Shown here piece by piece: positions 55,578-64,000 of a stretch of 64,000 nt of DNA. The position numbers and the translations under genes were made by a program. Each line of letters begins with the position of its first letter. Within the stretch, counting starts at the first letter, position 1. This stretch comes from Polycladidibacter hongkongensis. Lineage in GTDB: Bacteria > Pseudomonadota > Alphaproteobacteria > Rhizobiales > Stappiaceae. Where the stretch lies: assembly GCF_001561995.1 (NCBI RefSeq), contig NZ_LLWC01000036.1, forward strand, positions 1 to 64,000. Direction: 5' to 3'. The notes beneath the pieces are model-generated. The model had not been told where the DNA came from, did no database searches, and saw only the letters and a program-made list of their open reading frames with translations.

Positions 55578-56092
55578 TAGCCTTGCTTGAAGAACACGCG
55601 GTTACGCGAGCGGTATTCGCGCATGCCCTCAGCGTTCAACACATCCATGATGATGATCCAGTTGCCACTATCAACATTTGGAATAACGCCTGAATAGGCC
55701 CCACTGGCACCTTCGCTCAAGTTCATGCGGCGGTCGTCCACGTCCGTACCCGGCCGGTGCAGGTTAATCACCACCTCTCGGCCCGATTGCGGCGCGCCCT
55801 CACTGCTTGCCAGCTGCACATTGAGGACAAGCGAGGCGTCAGCCTGATAGGAGGTTGCCAGATCCACTTGCCAATTGGCAGCGTTTTGCTGTTTGGCAAT
55901 GGCGATTTCATCGTTATAGCGCTGGGAAACCGCGTAGGAGCTTTTGACTTCAAGCCCCGGGAATGAGCCGATGGCAAGGTACATCATTAAGCCGTTCATC
56001 GCGAAAATTACGCCGAAAAACGCGAGAAAGCAGAGAAGCACATGGCGCCCGGTAATTCTCTTCGGCTTGTGGGCGGGTGTCGCTTGGGCCAT
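55577..56092 (-). CDS. ccoH: cbb3 oxidase assembly protein CcoH/FixH
   Basis: A 171-residue protein with one TM helix (HVLLCFLAFFGVIFAMNGLMMYLA) and an exported FixH domain (GLEVKSSYAVSQRYNDEIA, VINLHRPGTDVDDRRMNL, SGAYSGVIPNVDSGNWIIIMD). CcoH stabilises assembly intermediates of the oxidase. AAGGAG lies 7 nt before the ATG at 56092; the frame to 56194 is not used. It overlaps ccoI by 1 nt. Confidence 0.93.
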   Translation of the reverse strand: MAQATPAHKPKRITGRHVLLCFLAFFGVIFAMNGLMMYLAIGSFPGLEVKSSYAVSQRYNDEIAIAKQQNAANWQVDLATSYQADASLVLNVQLASSEGAPQSGREVVINLHRPGTDVDDRRMNLSEGASGAYSGVIPNVDSGNWIIIMDVLNAEGMREYRSRNRVFFKQG

Positions 56093-56224
56093 GGAATTGC
56101 TCCTTAGTTGCAAAAAGAACTCGCTCTTCGTTTTGGTTCTATCGCTCAGTTGCGCATTTGACCAGTAAAAGAACCAAGGCGGCGGAATTTGCACCGTCTT
56201 GGTTCGTGATGCGGAAATTGTGCT

Positions 56225-57682
56225 CTAATTTCCTGTTCTAAAGAAATCAGAGATGGTCGTGGTCTCGCCGCTTTGCGGATCATGCAGAACAAAATCCATT
56301 GGCGATGAGGATGGCAGGTTCGATCCTTTTGGCGAGAACACAAGCACGCGGATCTCGCGCGTTGTATCAGCCTCGACCTCCACATTCACCGTGGAGCTGG
56401 CTTGAGATTCCACCCCCACAACCTGCAGGCGCGAGCCTTCGGGCATACCAGCAAGGGAAAGCTGGAATTCTTCAGGCTGCTTGTGGCGGTTGTAAAGGCG
56501 AATGGTGTAGCCGTTACGGACCGCACCCTCACGCAAGTTTACATAGAGCGGGTTGCGGTCATGCACCACTGTCAGGCCAGACATTTCACGGCCAAGCAGC
56601 GCATAAAGCATGATAAAGCCAATGCCCGCGATGATGAGCGTGTAAACGATGGTCCGCGGGCGAATGATGCGATAGACCGGCGCATCGCCGCGCTCGCGGC
56701 GGTTCATGTTGTCGTCGGTATCATAGCCGATGAGGCCACGGGGCTTATCAACCTTATCCATGATGGTGTTGCAGGCATCGATACACAGCCCGCACTGGAT
56801 ACAGCCAAGCTGCGAGCCATCACGAATATCAACGCCCGTTGGACACACCCAAACACACTGGTTACAATCGATACAGTCGCCAGCGGCCTCGCCCACTGCC
56901 TCTTTTTTCTTTGCCTCTTTCAGGTGCATGCGCGGTTCACCGCGATCATAGCGATAGGAGACGTTGAGCGCATACTCATCAGTCAGCGCGGCCTGAATAC
57001 GCGGCCAAGGGCACATGTAGGTGCAAACCTGTTCACGCATGAACCCAGCTAGGGAGTAGGTGGTGAAGGTCAGGATCCCGATCCAGACATAAGCTGCCAG
57101 TGGCGCTTGCAGGGTCGCCAGATCCTTGACCAAGGTTGGTGCATCGGCGAAGTAAAGCACCCACGCGCCGCCAGTCCACCACGCAACCATCAGCCAAAGA
57201 AAATGCTTGGCCCCTTTGCGGGCGATTTTCTCTGTTGTCCAAGGCTGTTTGTCAAGAGCGATGCGCTTGCGGCGATCCCCCTCGGTCCAGTGTTCTATTT
57301 TTAAGAAGAGGTCGGTCCACACAGTTTGCGGACAGAGATAGCCACACCAGAGGCGGCCAGCCACCGCATTCATCAGGAACAGACCGATGGCGGCGATGAT
57401 AAGCAGGCCAGTGAGGTAGTAAACCTCTTGCGGCCAGATTTCGATGAAGAAGAAGTAAGCGCGGGCTCTGTCAAAATCTACGAGCACCGCTTGATCGGGA
57501 AAATTCGGCCCTCTATCCCAGCGAACAAAGGGAAGAAAGTAATAAATACCCAAGGTTATAAAAAGGATCGCCCATTTAATGCGACGGAAGGTCCCTTTCA
57601 CAGCCATTGGGTAAACTTTGGCATCCGAGGCAAACCAGCTGTCGTCCTCGGGTTCGGCTATGGATTTGGCATCCGTTTTCAT
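56225..57682 (-). CDS. ccoG: cbb3 oxidase accessory protein CcoG/FixG
   Basis: A 485-residue membrane iron-sulfur protein: several TM helices in the first 240 residues, two ferredoxin-type clusters in CIDCNQCVWVCPTGVDIRDG and CIQCGLCIDACNTIM, then a C-terminal Ig-like FixG domain (LYNRHKQPEEFQLSLAGMPEG). CcoG reduces Cu2+ during delivery to the oxidase. It heads the GHIS set, 86 bp after ccoP, with a hairpin in the gap. Confidence 0.95.
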   Translation of the reverse strand: MKTDAKSIAEPEDDSWFASDAKVYPMAVKGTFRRIKWAILFITLGIYYFLPFVRWDRGPNFPDQAVLVDFDRARAYFFFIEIWPQEVYYLTGLLIIAAIGLFLMNAVAGRLWCGYLCPQTVWTDLFLKIEHWTEGDRRKRIALDKQPWTTEKIARKGAKHFLWLMVAWWTGGAWVLYFADAPTLVKDLATLQAPLAAYVWIGILTFTTYSLAGFMREQVCTYMCPWPRIQAALTDEYALNVSYRYDRGEPRMHLKEAKKKEAVGEAAGDCIDCNQCVWVCPTGVDIRDGSQLGCIQCGLCIDACNTIMDKVDKPRGLIGYDTDDNMNRRERGDAPVYRIIRPRTIVYTLIIAGIGFIMLYALLGREMSGLTVVHDRNPLYVNLREGAVRNGYTIRLYNRHKQPEEFQLSLAGMPEGSRLQVVGVESQASSTVNVEVEADTTREIRVLVFSPKGSNLPSSSPMDFVLHDPQSGETTTISDFFRTGN

Positions 57683-57713
57683 AGCACTACCTGTTTGGCT
57701 GTTTGAAAGAATG

Positions 57714-57739
57714 ACGGATGGGGGCTTACTCCCATCCGT
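57714..57739 (-). terminator. Hairpin between ccoP and ccoG, possible attenuator
   Basis: ACGGATGGG/CCCATCCGT, 9-bp stem with 8-nt loop, placed 30 bp after the ccoP stop. On the minus strand the T-run is weak (CATTCTTTC), so it may lower rather than stop transcription into ccoGHIS or mark an RNA processing site. Confidence 0.55.
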
Positions 57740-57768
57740 ATTTTTGTCTCCGGTTTTTCCGGATTTGA

Positions 57769-58644
57769 TTATTCGCCGCCGCCCAATGCGTGGACGTAAA
57801 CGGCCAGAGATTTTACAGTTGCCGGATCAAGACGATCGACCCAAGCTGGCATGACGCCGTGACGTGGTGCGTTGACCTGTGCCTTGATGGCGTCCAGCGA
57901 ACGACCAAAGAGGTAGTTCGGGGCGGTCAAATCTGGCGCACCGGTGTCGCGCATGCCGCGTGCATCGTCGCCGTGGCAGGCGGCACAGTTGTCTTCATAG
58001 ACCACTTTGCCTGCGGACAGATCGACACCCTCTTCAGGCTGCAGGCCTGCAAGCTTTGCCACATAGTTGGAGACTTGATCGATTTCCTCTTCGGAGAGGA
58101 TTTCGTCGCGGCCAAAAGCAGACATTTCCGCATAGCGCTCGTCGTCGTTGCCCGAACGAATACCGTAGTTGATGGTGTAGGCGATATCGTCAAGCGATCC
58201 GCCCCAGATCCACGCATCATCCTGTAGGTTGGGGTAACCGATGGCGCCGGTGGCAGCAACACCATGACAGGGGGCACAGTTGTCTCCGAAAGCGACTTTA
58301 CCCTGAGCCATGGCGTATTCCAGCAGCTTTGGCGTGGTCTGGATCTCTTCCAGCGACGCCTCCACCAGTTGCTCGCCAGTCTTGGCGCGCGCGGTTTGGG
58401 CTGCGGCGTACTCTGCTGTGGCCTCGGCCCGCTGGGATGTACCCAACATGCCGGTGGTGTAGCTAGAGATCAGCGGCCAACTTGGCATCAGCACCCAATA
58501 CCCGATGGACCAGACGATCGAGGCATAGAACATGTAGAGCCACCACTTTGGCAGCGGATTATTCAGCTCTTTCAGGCCATCCCATTCGTGACCGGTGGTC
58601 TCGACGCCGGTTACCTTATCGACTTCTTTGTTATGATCAGCCAT
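57769..58644 (-). CDS. ccoP: cbb3 cytochrome c oxidase subunit III (diheme cytochrome c)
   Basis: A 291-residue subunit: N-terminal domain, one TM helix (WWLYMFYASIVWSIGYWVLM), then two cytochrome c domains with heme motifs Cys123-x2-Cys-His127 (CAPCH) and Cys220-x2-Cys-His224 (CAACH), each with a later Met ligand candidate. It passes electrons from cytochrome bc1/c to CcoO and CcoN. The start shares one base with the ccoQ stop (TAATG). Confidence 0.96.
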   Translation of the reverse strand: MADHNKEVDKVTGVETTGHEWDGLKELNNPLPKWWLYMFYASIVWSIGYWVLMPSWPLISSYTTGMLGTSQRAEATAEYAAAQTARAKTGEQLVEASLEEIQTTPKLLEYAMAQGKVAFGDNCAPCHGVAATGAIGYPNLQDDAWIWGGSLDDIAYTINYGIRSGNDDERYAEMSAFGRDEILSEEEIDQVSNYVAKLAGLQPEEGVDLSAGKVVYEDNCAACHGDDARGMRDTGAPDLTAPNYLFGRSLDAIKAQVNAPRHGVMPAWVDRLDPATVKSLAVYVHALGGGE

Positions 58645-58802
58645 TAGTCGTCCTCCCGCAGCGGGATATTTTTGGCAGCATCAAATTGCTCTTTGTTGCT
58701 CGGCCAAACTGCATAAACCACCACACCTGCGAAGATTGCCATAAAGTACAGCAGCCCGCCGGTTTGAGCGAAGTTGGCAAGGGTCGTGTATGTCGCGTCC
58801 AT
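58644..58802 (-). CDS. ccoQ: cbb3 oxidase subunit IV
   Basis: A 52-residue single-TM protein: MDATYTTLANFAQTGGLLYF and MAIFAGVVVYAVWPSNKEQFDAA. The AVWPSNKEQFD turn is the CcoQ signature. GGGGAG lies 6 nt before the ATG at 58802. It stabilises the complex. It overlaps ccoP by 1 nt and follows ccoO by 13 bp. Confidence 0.92.
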   Translation of the reverse strand: MDATYTTLANFAQTGGLLYFMAIFAGVVVYAVWPSNKEQFDAAKNIPLREDD

Positions 58803-58815
58803 ATCTCTCTCCCCT

Positions 58816-59550
58816 TTAGCGCAGGTTGGCTTTTTCGTCGTAGAGGTCAAAGTCTACGAGTGTGCCAAGCATCTGCAGGTAAGCAATCACTGCGTCCATT
58901 TCGGTAACTTTTGACGGGTCGCCATCAAAGTCACGGGCAGCAACAGCTGGGTAACGCTCTTCAAAGCCATCGATGTCGTCTGAATCAGGGTTTGCCTGGG
59001 CCAGCGCATCTTTTGCGGCGTTTGCGATCTGCGTCTCATCGTAGGGCACACCGTACATGACGTTGATCTTGAGGTGATCGGCCATGTCGCGGACGTTCAG
59101 CTGGGTTTCAGCAAGGAACGGGTAGCCCGGCATGATCGATGTTGGCGATACGGAGCGCGGGTTGATCAGGTGGTCTTTGTGCCACTGGTCGGAATACTTG
59201 CCGCCAACGCGGGCCAGATCCGGACCGGTACGCTTTGAACCCCACTGGAATGGGCGATCGTACATGGATTCTGCGGCCAGCGAGTACGGGCCATAGCGTT
59301 CCAGCTCGTCACGCAGCGGACGGATCATCTGCGAGTGACAGGTGTAGCAGCCCTCACGCACGTAGATGTTACGCCCGGCAAGCTCTAGCGGGGTGTAAGG
59401 GCGCATGCCCTCGGTTTTCTCGATGGTGCTCTTCAGATAGTAGAGCGGCACGATCTCGACCAAACCGCCAACGGAAATCGCAAGGACGATACCTATGATG
59501 AGGATGATCGAGTTCTTTTCAAAGATCTCGTGTTTTTTCCAAGCAGACAT
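58816..59550 (-). CDS. ccoO: cbb3 cytochrome c oxidase subunit II (monoheme)
   Basis: A 244-residue subunit with an N-terminal TM helix ([21 protein letters not shown]) and one heme site in [15 protein letters not shown], then [23 protein letters not shown], typical of FixO/CcoO. It passes electrons to the CcoN heme b. It lies 14 bp after ccoN. Confidence 0.97.
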   Translation of the reverse strand: MSAWKKHEIFEKNSIILIIGIVLAISVGGLVEIVPLYYLKSTIEKTEGMRPYTPLELAGRNIYVREGCYTCHSQMIRPLRDELERYGPYSLAAESMYDRPFQWGSKRTGPDLARVGGKYSDQWHKDHLINPRSVSPTSIMPGYPFLAETQLNVRDMADHLKINVMYGVPYDETQIANAAKDALAQANPDSDDIDGFEERYPAVAARDFDGDPSKVTEMDAVIAYLQMLGTLVDFDLYDEKANLR

Positions 59551-59564
59551 AGATGCTCTCCTCG

Positions 59565-61214
<1,650 letters not shown>

Positions 61215-61606
61215 GACGTTTGCCCCATCCAAGTTTAGGTTAATTGGATAAATTTCTCTGTCGGTATATCTAAGAAGGACATTTTGTCCCGCCCTTGACG
61301 CATATCAAAAACCGAAGTCCGCCTTAAAATAAAAACATTTCTAGTCTGGAAAACGTGTCAGAGGTAGCAAAACACCCAAGGGTAAGCTTTCAAGTTGAAC
61401 CGTTGCCAGAAGATTTTCTACGCATAACTACGCCCCTCGACGAAATCTGAGACGGCAAAGTTTAATGCAAGTAATTTGCAGATATCAGAGTCCTAGGACA
61501 GATACGAATCAAACCCCGGATTATACCGGTGGCCAATTGACGCAGGGGGCTAGAAAAACTGGCAATTGCAGGCGCCAAGACGAAACGGCTATCCCTTAGA
61601 TCCGTA
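61215..61606. other. Intergenic region upstream of ccoN
   Basis: It holds the FixK/FNR-type promoter of ccoN near the gene. The far part (61310-61606), which also lies downstream of the AbrB-family gene, shows no gene, clear terminator or repeat. Confidence 0.5.
61265..61308 (-). promoter_or_regulatory. FixK/FNR-type promoter of ccoNOQP
   Basis: TTGAC-GCAT-ATCAA (61295-61308) is a one-mismatch TTGAT-N4-ATCAA box. On the minus strand TAGATA at 61272-61267 stands where a -10 should be if the box is centred at -41.5, giving a start near 61260 and a leader of about 46 nt. Confidence 0.75.
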
Positions 61607-62686
61607 TCACTCAGGATTAGCAGGACGTTTGCCTGCCGGGCCAAGTACGGCGCGCGTGATCCAAGGGAAAATCAGCAGCAGGAACAAAAAACGGCACAGC
61701 TGGTGCGCCAGAACGAAGGCCGGATCCAGATTACTCAGAGCCGCGAGCATAATCATCACCTCTTGACCACCGGGTGTATACGCTAGAAAGACCTGAGAGA
61801 ACGGCAAGCCTGCGACTTCGCTTAGCAGCAAGGCAAAGACTGCGGCAACGAACGATGCAACCAGAAGCGCCCCAATGGACGCAGCAGACCAGCGCAACAA
61901 TGCGGCCGGTTTCAAGACCCCTGCGCGCGAGCCTATTTGCGCGCCTAAGAGGATATAGCATGCCAATGCCAGCCATTCTGGCAAGGGCGTGGATACCGTC
62001 CCACTTAAGTAAAGCACAAGGGATGAGAACAGAGGCCCAGTGAGCGCGGCTGCCGGGAATCGCAAGATCTTCGCAAGAAAAGCCGCCAAAGCTGCCAAGG
62101 CAAACAGCAGCGTGTAGTCTTGCCAAGCTTTGATGTCAATATTTGACGTCATCGCCGCCGAAGATGCCGGTGCCGCGCTGGACATGTCGCCAACAGCATC
62201 GCCTAGAACAACTGGCATCAAGGCAACGAGGAGCACCAAGCGGAGGGTTTGTGCAGTTACGACGGGTTGCGCCTCGGTTTTGTACTCATCAGCGAGGGCT
62301 AGGACCATGGGCAGCGCACCGGGAATAGACGCGAAAAACGCGGCCTGCTTGTTCCAGCGACAGATAAAGACAAGAAACGCCGTTGTGCTGGCTATGAGCA
62401 ATGGCAAAAGCGCAAGCACGCCTGCAAGGGTGATCGGCCAACGGGAGAGATATGACAGTGTTTCCGGCGGCACTCTTGCACCGACGACACAGCCCAGCAC
62501 CTGATAGAGCAGCACTTCACCGCGCTGGCCAAAGGGCATCTTCAATGGCCCGAATGCCTGAGAGCATATGGCCGCTGCCATTACTGGACCGGTGATCATC
62601 GCTGCGGGCAGTGAAATCAAACTGGCGAGTGCAAAGCCTGTGACGCCGATCAGGGGCAGAAGGAAGAGTAACTTCGCGTTGTTCAT
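61607..62686 (-). CDS. AbrB-family membrane protein (PF05145 transporter-like)
   Basis: A 359-residue polytopic protein with two related AbrB-duplication halves: GFALASLISLPAAMITGPVMAAAI...GARVPPETL...IPGALPMVLALADE and ILRFPAAALTGPLFSS...GAQIGSRAG...FLAYTPGGQEVMIMLA. Members are often misnamed ammonia monooxygenase or AbrB regulators; the transport substrate is unknown. It starts at the ATG at 62686 and is divergent from hemN across 215 bp. Confidence 0.88.
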   Translation of the reverse strand: MNNAKLLFLLPLIGVTGFALASLISLPAAMITGPVMAAAICSQAFGPLKMPFGQRGEVLLYQVLGCVVGARVPPETLSYLSRWPITLAGVLALLPLLIASTTAFLVFICRWNKQAAFFASIPGALPMVLALADEYKTEAQPVVTAQTLRLVLLVALMPVVLGDAVGDMSSAAPASSAAMTSNIDIKAWQDYTLLFALAALAAFLAKILRFPAAALTGPLFSSLVLYLSGTVSTPLPEWLALACYILLGAQIGSRAGVLKPAALLRWSAASIGALLVASFVAAVFALLLSEVAGLPFSQVFLAYTPGGQEVMIMLAALSNLDPAFVLAHQLCRFLFLLLIFPWITRAVLGPAGKRPANPE

Positions 62687-62854
62687 GGTCCTCTCTTCCT
62701 GTTGGTTCTGGCGGTTTTTAGCGGTAGTTCACGGTGTTTGACCGTAGAAGGCGTTAGTATAAAAGTCAATATAACTGACCTATTCGTTGCAAGAGCGTAG
62801 GTGCTTCAATCTACTTGCTGCACCATCCCGCGTTTTTAAAAAATTCTAATCTGC

Positions 62855-62901
62855 TTGATCCCAATCAAAGAAAGCTCAGGTCAAGGCGATAAATTGCCGC
62901 C
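62855..62901 (+). promoter_or_regulatory. FixK/FNR-type promoter of hemN
   Basis: TTGAT-CCCA-ATCAA at 62855-62868 is a perfect consensus box. ATAAAT at 62889-62894 is a fitting -10. Class II spacing puts the start point at about 62901-62903, on the hemN ATG, so a leaderless message is possible. Confidence 0.75.
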
Positions 62902-64000
62902 ATGATCCAAGCCCATGTAAAATACGCCAGTCGTACAGTTCCACGCTACACATCCTATCCCACTGCCCCTCACTTTAGCGATGCAGTGAACGGGGAGGCC
63001 TGCGCAAACTGGTTGAGAACCTTGCCGGGCGACGAGGCAATTTCTTTGTATCTGCACGTGCCGTTTTGCCGGGAAATGTGCCACTACTGTGGCTGCAACA
63101 CCAAGGCGACACGAAAGCTGGCGCCGGTTGCTGCCTATGCGCAGACCTTATTGAAAGAAATCGATCTTGTTGGGGAAACACTGGGCAAGCGCCTGCGCGT
63201 GCAGCACATACACTGGGGCGGCGGCACGCCAAGCATGCTGGCCCGCGATGACTTTCTGGCGTTGCTGACGCGGCTAAGGCGTTACTTTGATTTTGATGCG
63301 ACGATTGAGCATGCGATCGAGCTTGATCCACGCACAGTTACACCCTATTTGGCACAGACTTTGCGCATGGGGGGCATTACACGCGCGAGTTTAGGCGTGC
63401 AGGATTTTGATGGCGATGTACAGCGCAAAATCGGCCGGGTACAGCCGTTCGAGCAAGTCGTCAACGCGGTGGCCGCTCTGCGGGCCGAAGGGATAGAGGC
63501 CATCAACTTTGACTTGATGTATGGGCTTCCCGGCCAAAGTGAGCAAACGATTCTGGACAGTGTAGCAAAAACGGCAGAATTGGCGCCGGGCCGGGTTGCG
63601 CTGTTCGGCTACGCGCATGTGCCGTGGTTCAAGAAGCACCAGCAATTGATCAAGGAAGCGGATCTGCCTTCTGCTGATGAGCGCATTTTGCTAAATGCAG
63701 TCTCCCGCGAGGCGCTTGTCAAGGCTGGTTATGAGGCTATTGGGCTTGATCACTTTGCACTGCCAAGTGATGATATGGCGATAGCGCTTCGAGAGAGAAA
63801 TTTACGACGCAACTTCCAAGGCTACACAACAGATACAGCAGACACACTCATCGGTTTTGGCCCTTCTTCTATCGGCTTTTTGCCCAATGGCGGTTATTAC
63901 CAGAACAGCCCTGATGCCCGCGGCTGGGCGCGGCAAGTGGAAGCTGGCCAACTGCCTGTCTGCAAGGGGGTTGAGGTAAGCTGCGATGACAAGTGCCGCT
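62902..64000 (+). CDS. hemN: Oxygen-independent coproporphyrinogen III oxidase, 3' end outside window
   Basis: A partial frame of about 366 residues running off the right edge. The start reads MIQAHVKYASRTVPRYTSYP, with the family element PRYTSYPTAPHF. Next come the radical-SAM cluster CREMCHYCGC (C-x3-C-x2-C), HWGGGTPSML, LGVQDF and NFDLMYGLPGQ. HemN decarboxylates coproporphyrinogen III without oxygen, using SAM, and completes heme supply at low oxygen. No good ribosome site precedes the ATG, which the leaderless model would explain. It belongs with hemA and the cbb3 genes functionally and shares the FixK/FNR box type with ccoN. Confidence 0.95.
   Translation, partial: MIQAHVKYASRTVPRYTSYPTAPHFSDAVNGEACANWLRTLPGDEAISLYLHVPFCREMCHYCGCNTKATRKLAPVAAYAQTLLKEIDLVGETLGKRLRVQHIHWGGGTPSMLARDDFLALLTRLRRYFDFDATIEHAIELDPRTVTPYLAQTLRMGGITRASLGVQDFDGDVQRKIGRVQPFEQVVNAVAALRAEGIEAINFDLMYGLPGQSEQTILDSVAKTAELAPGRVALFGYAHVPWFKKHQQLIKEADLPSADERILLNAVSREALVKAGYEAIGLDHFALPSDDMAIALRERNLRRNFQGYTTDTADTLIGFGPSSIGFLPNGGYYQNSPDARGWARQVEAGQLPVCKGVEVSCDDKCR

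Overview
The window reads as chromosomal DNA of an alphaproteobacterium, most likely Hyphomicrobiales (Rhizobiales), perhaps a marine Stappiaceae/Pseudovibrio-like lineage (inference). The strongest evidence is the gene order murA - DUF2948 - hisD - UPF0262 - low-molecular-weight phosphatase - infA - maf, which is typical of that order. Further support comes from the ccoNOQP-ccoGHIS block, a C4-pathway 5-aminolevulinate synthase (hemA) and FixK/FNR-type TTGAT-N4-ATCAA boxes. Most of the window is ordinary core and transport DNA. The accessory parts are the AT-rich left edge and a few small islands.

Layout. 1-4 kb: an IS3-type transposase fragment abutting a truncated GT25 glycosyltransferase, an intact GT25 paralogue, and a lipidated subtilisin autotransporter of the NalP/SphB1 type. 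4-10 kb: YbjQ-like protein, MeaB GTPase, asparaginase, aminotransferase and a SulP permease. 10-17 kb: a membrane class III nucleotide cyclase, a secreted six-EF-hand protein divergent from an OmpR/histidine-kinase pair, and a DUF1906 protein. 17-26 kb: malate synthase G, an EamA permease, a FhuF-like reductase, a TetR regulator, a HerA-like ATPase, DUF805 and hemolysin III membrane proteins, and a dipeptidase. 26-34 kb: an oligopeptide ABC transporter (two OppA paralogues, OppB, OppC and a fused OppDF). 34-42 kb: Uup, a small exported protein, a membrane-anchored AraC regulator, YacG, a 5'-nucleotidase, and two tRNA-Phe genes in long direct repeats flanking a nuclease-fold gene. 42-50 kb: the maf-infA-hisD-murA block, two tandem tRNA-Thr genes, a small protein behind a CRP-like palindrome, and a response regulator. 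50-64 kb: hemA, a degenerate EAL-domain membrane protein, ccoS-I-H-G and ccoP-Q-O-N, an AbrB-family membrane protein, and hemN running off the right edge.

Functional picture. The last 14 kb is a micro-oxic respiration and heme module: hemA and hemN supply heme, ccoNOQP encodes the cbb3 oxidase and ccoGHIS its assembly factors. ccoN and hemN each have a FixK/FNR box about 41 bp before a plausible start point. For hemN that point falls on the ATG, suggesting a leaderless message. Other possible small regulatory circuits are the EF-hand/two-component module (divalent-cation sensing), the FhuF/TetR pair with an operator-like palindrome, and the nucleotide cyclase with a perfect TGTGA-N6-TCACA site elsewhere in the window. 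I found no CRISPR array, prophage or convincing defence island. The candidates for less-described biology are the EF-hand/kinase module, the degenerate EAL protein beside the cbb3 genes, the solitary HerA ATPase, and the tRNA-Phe duplication around a nuclease-fold gene lacking the usual catalytic Glu.
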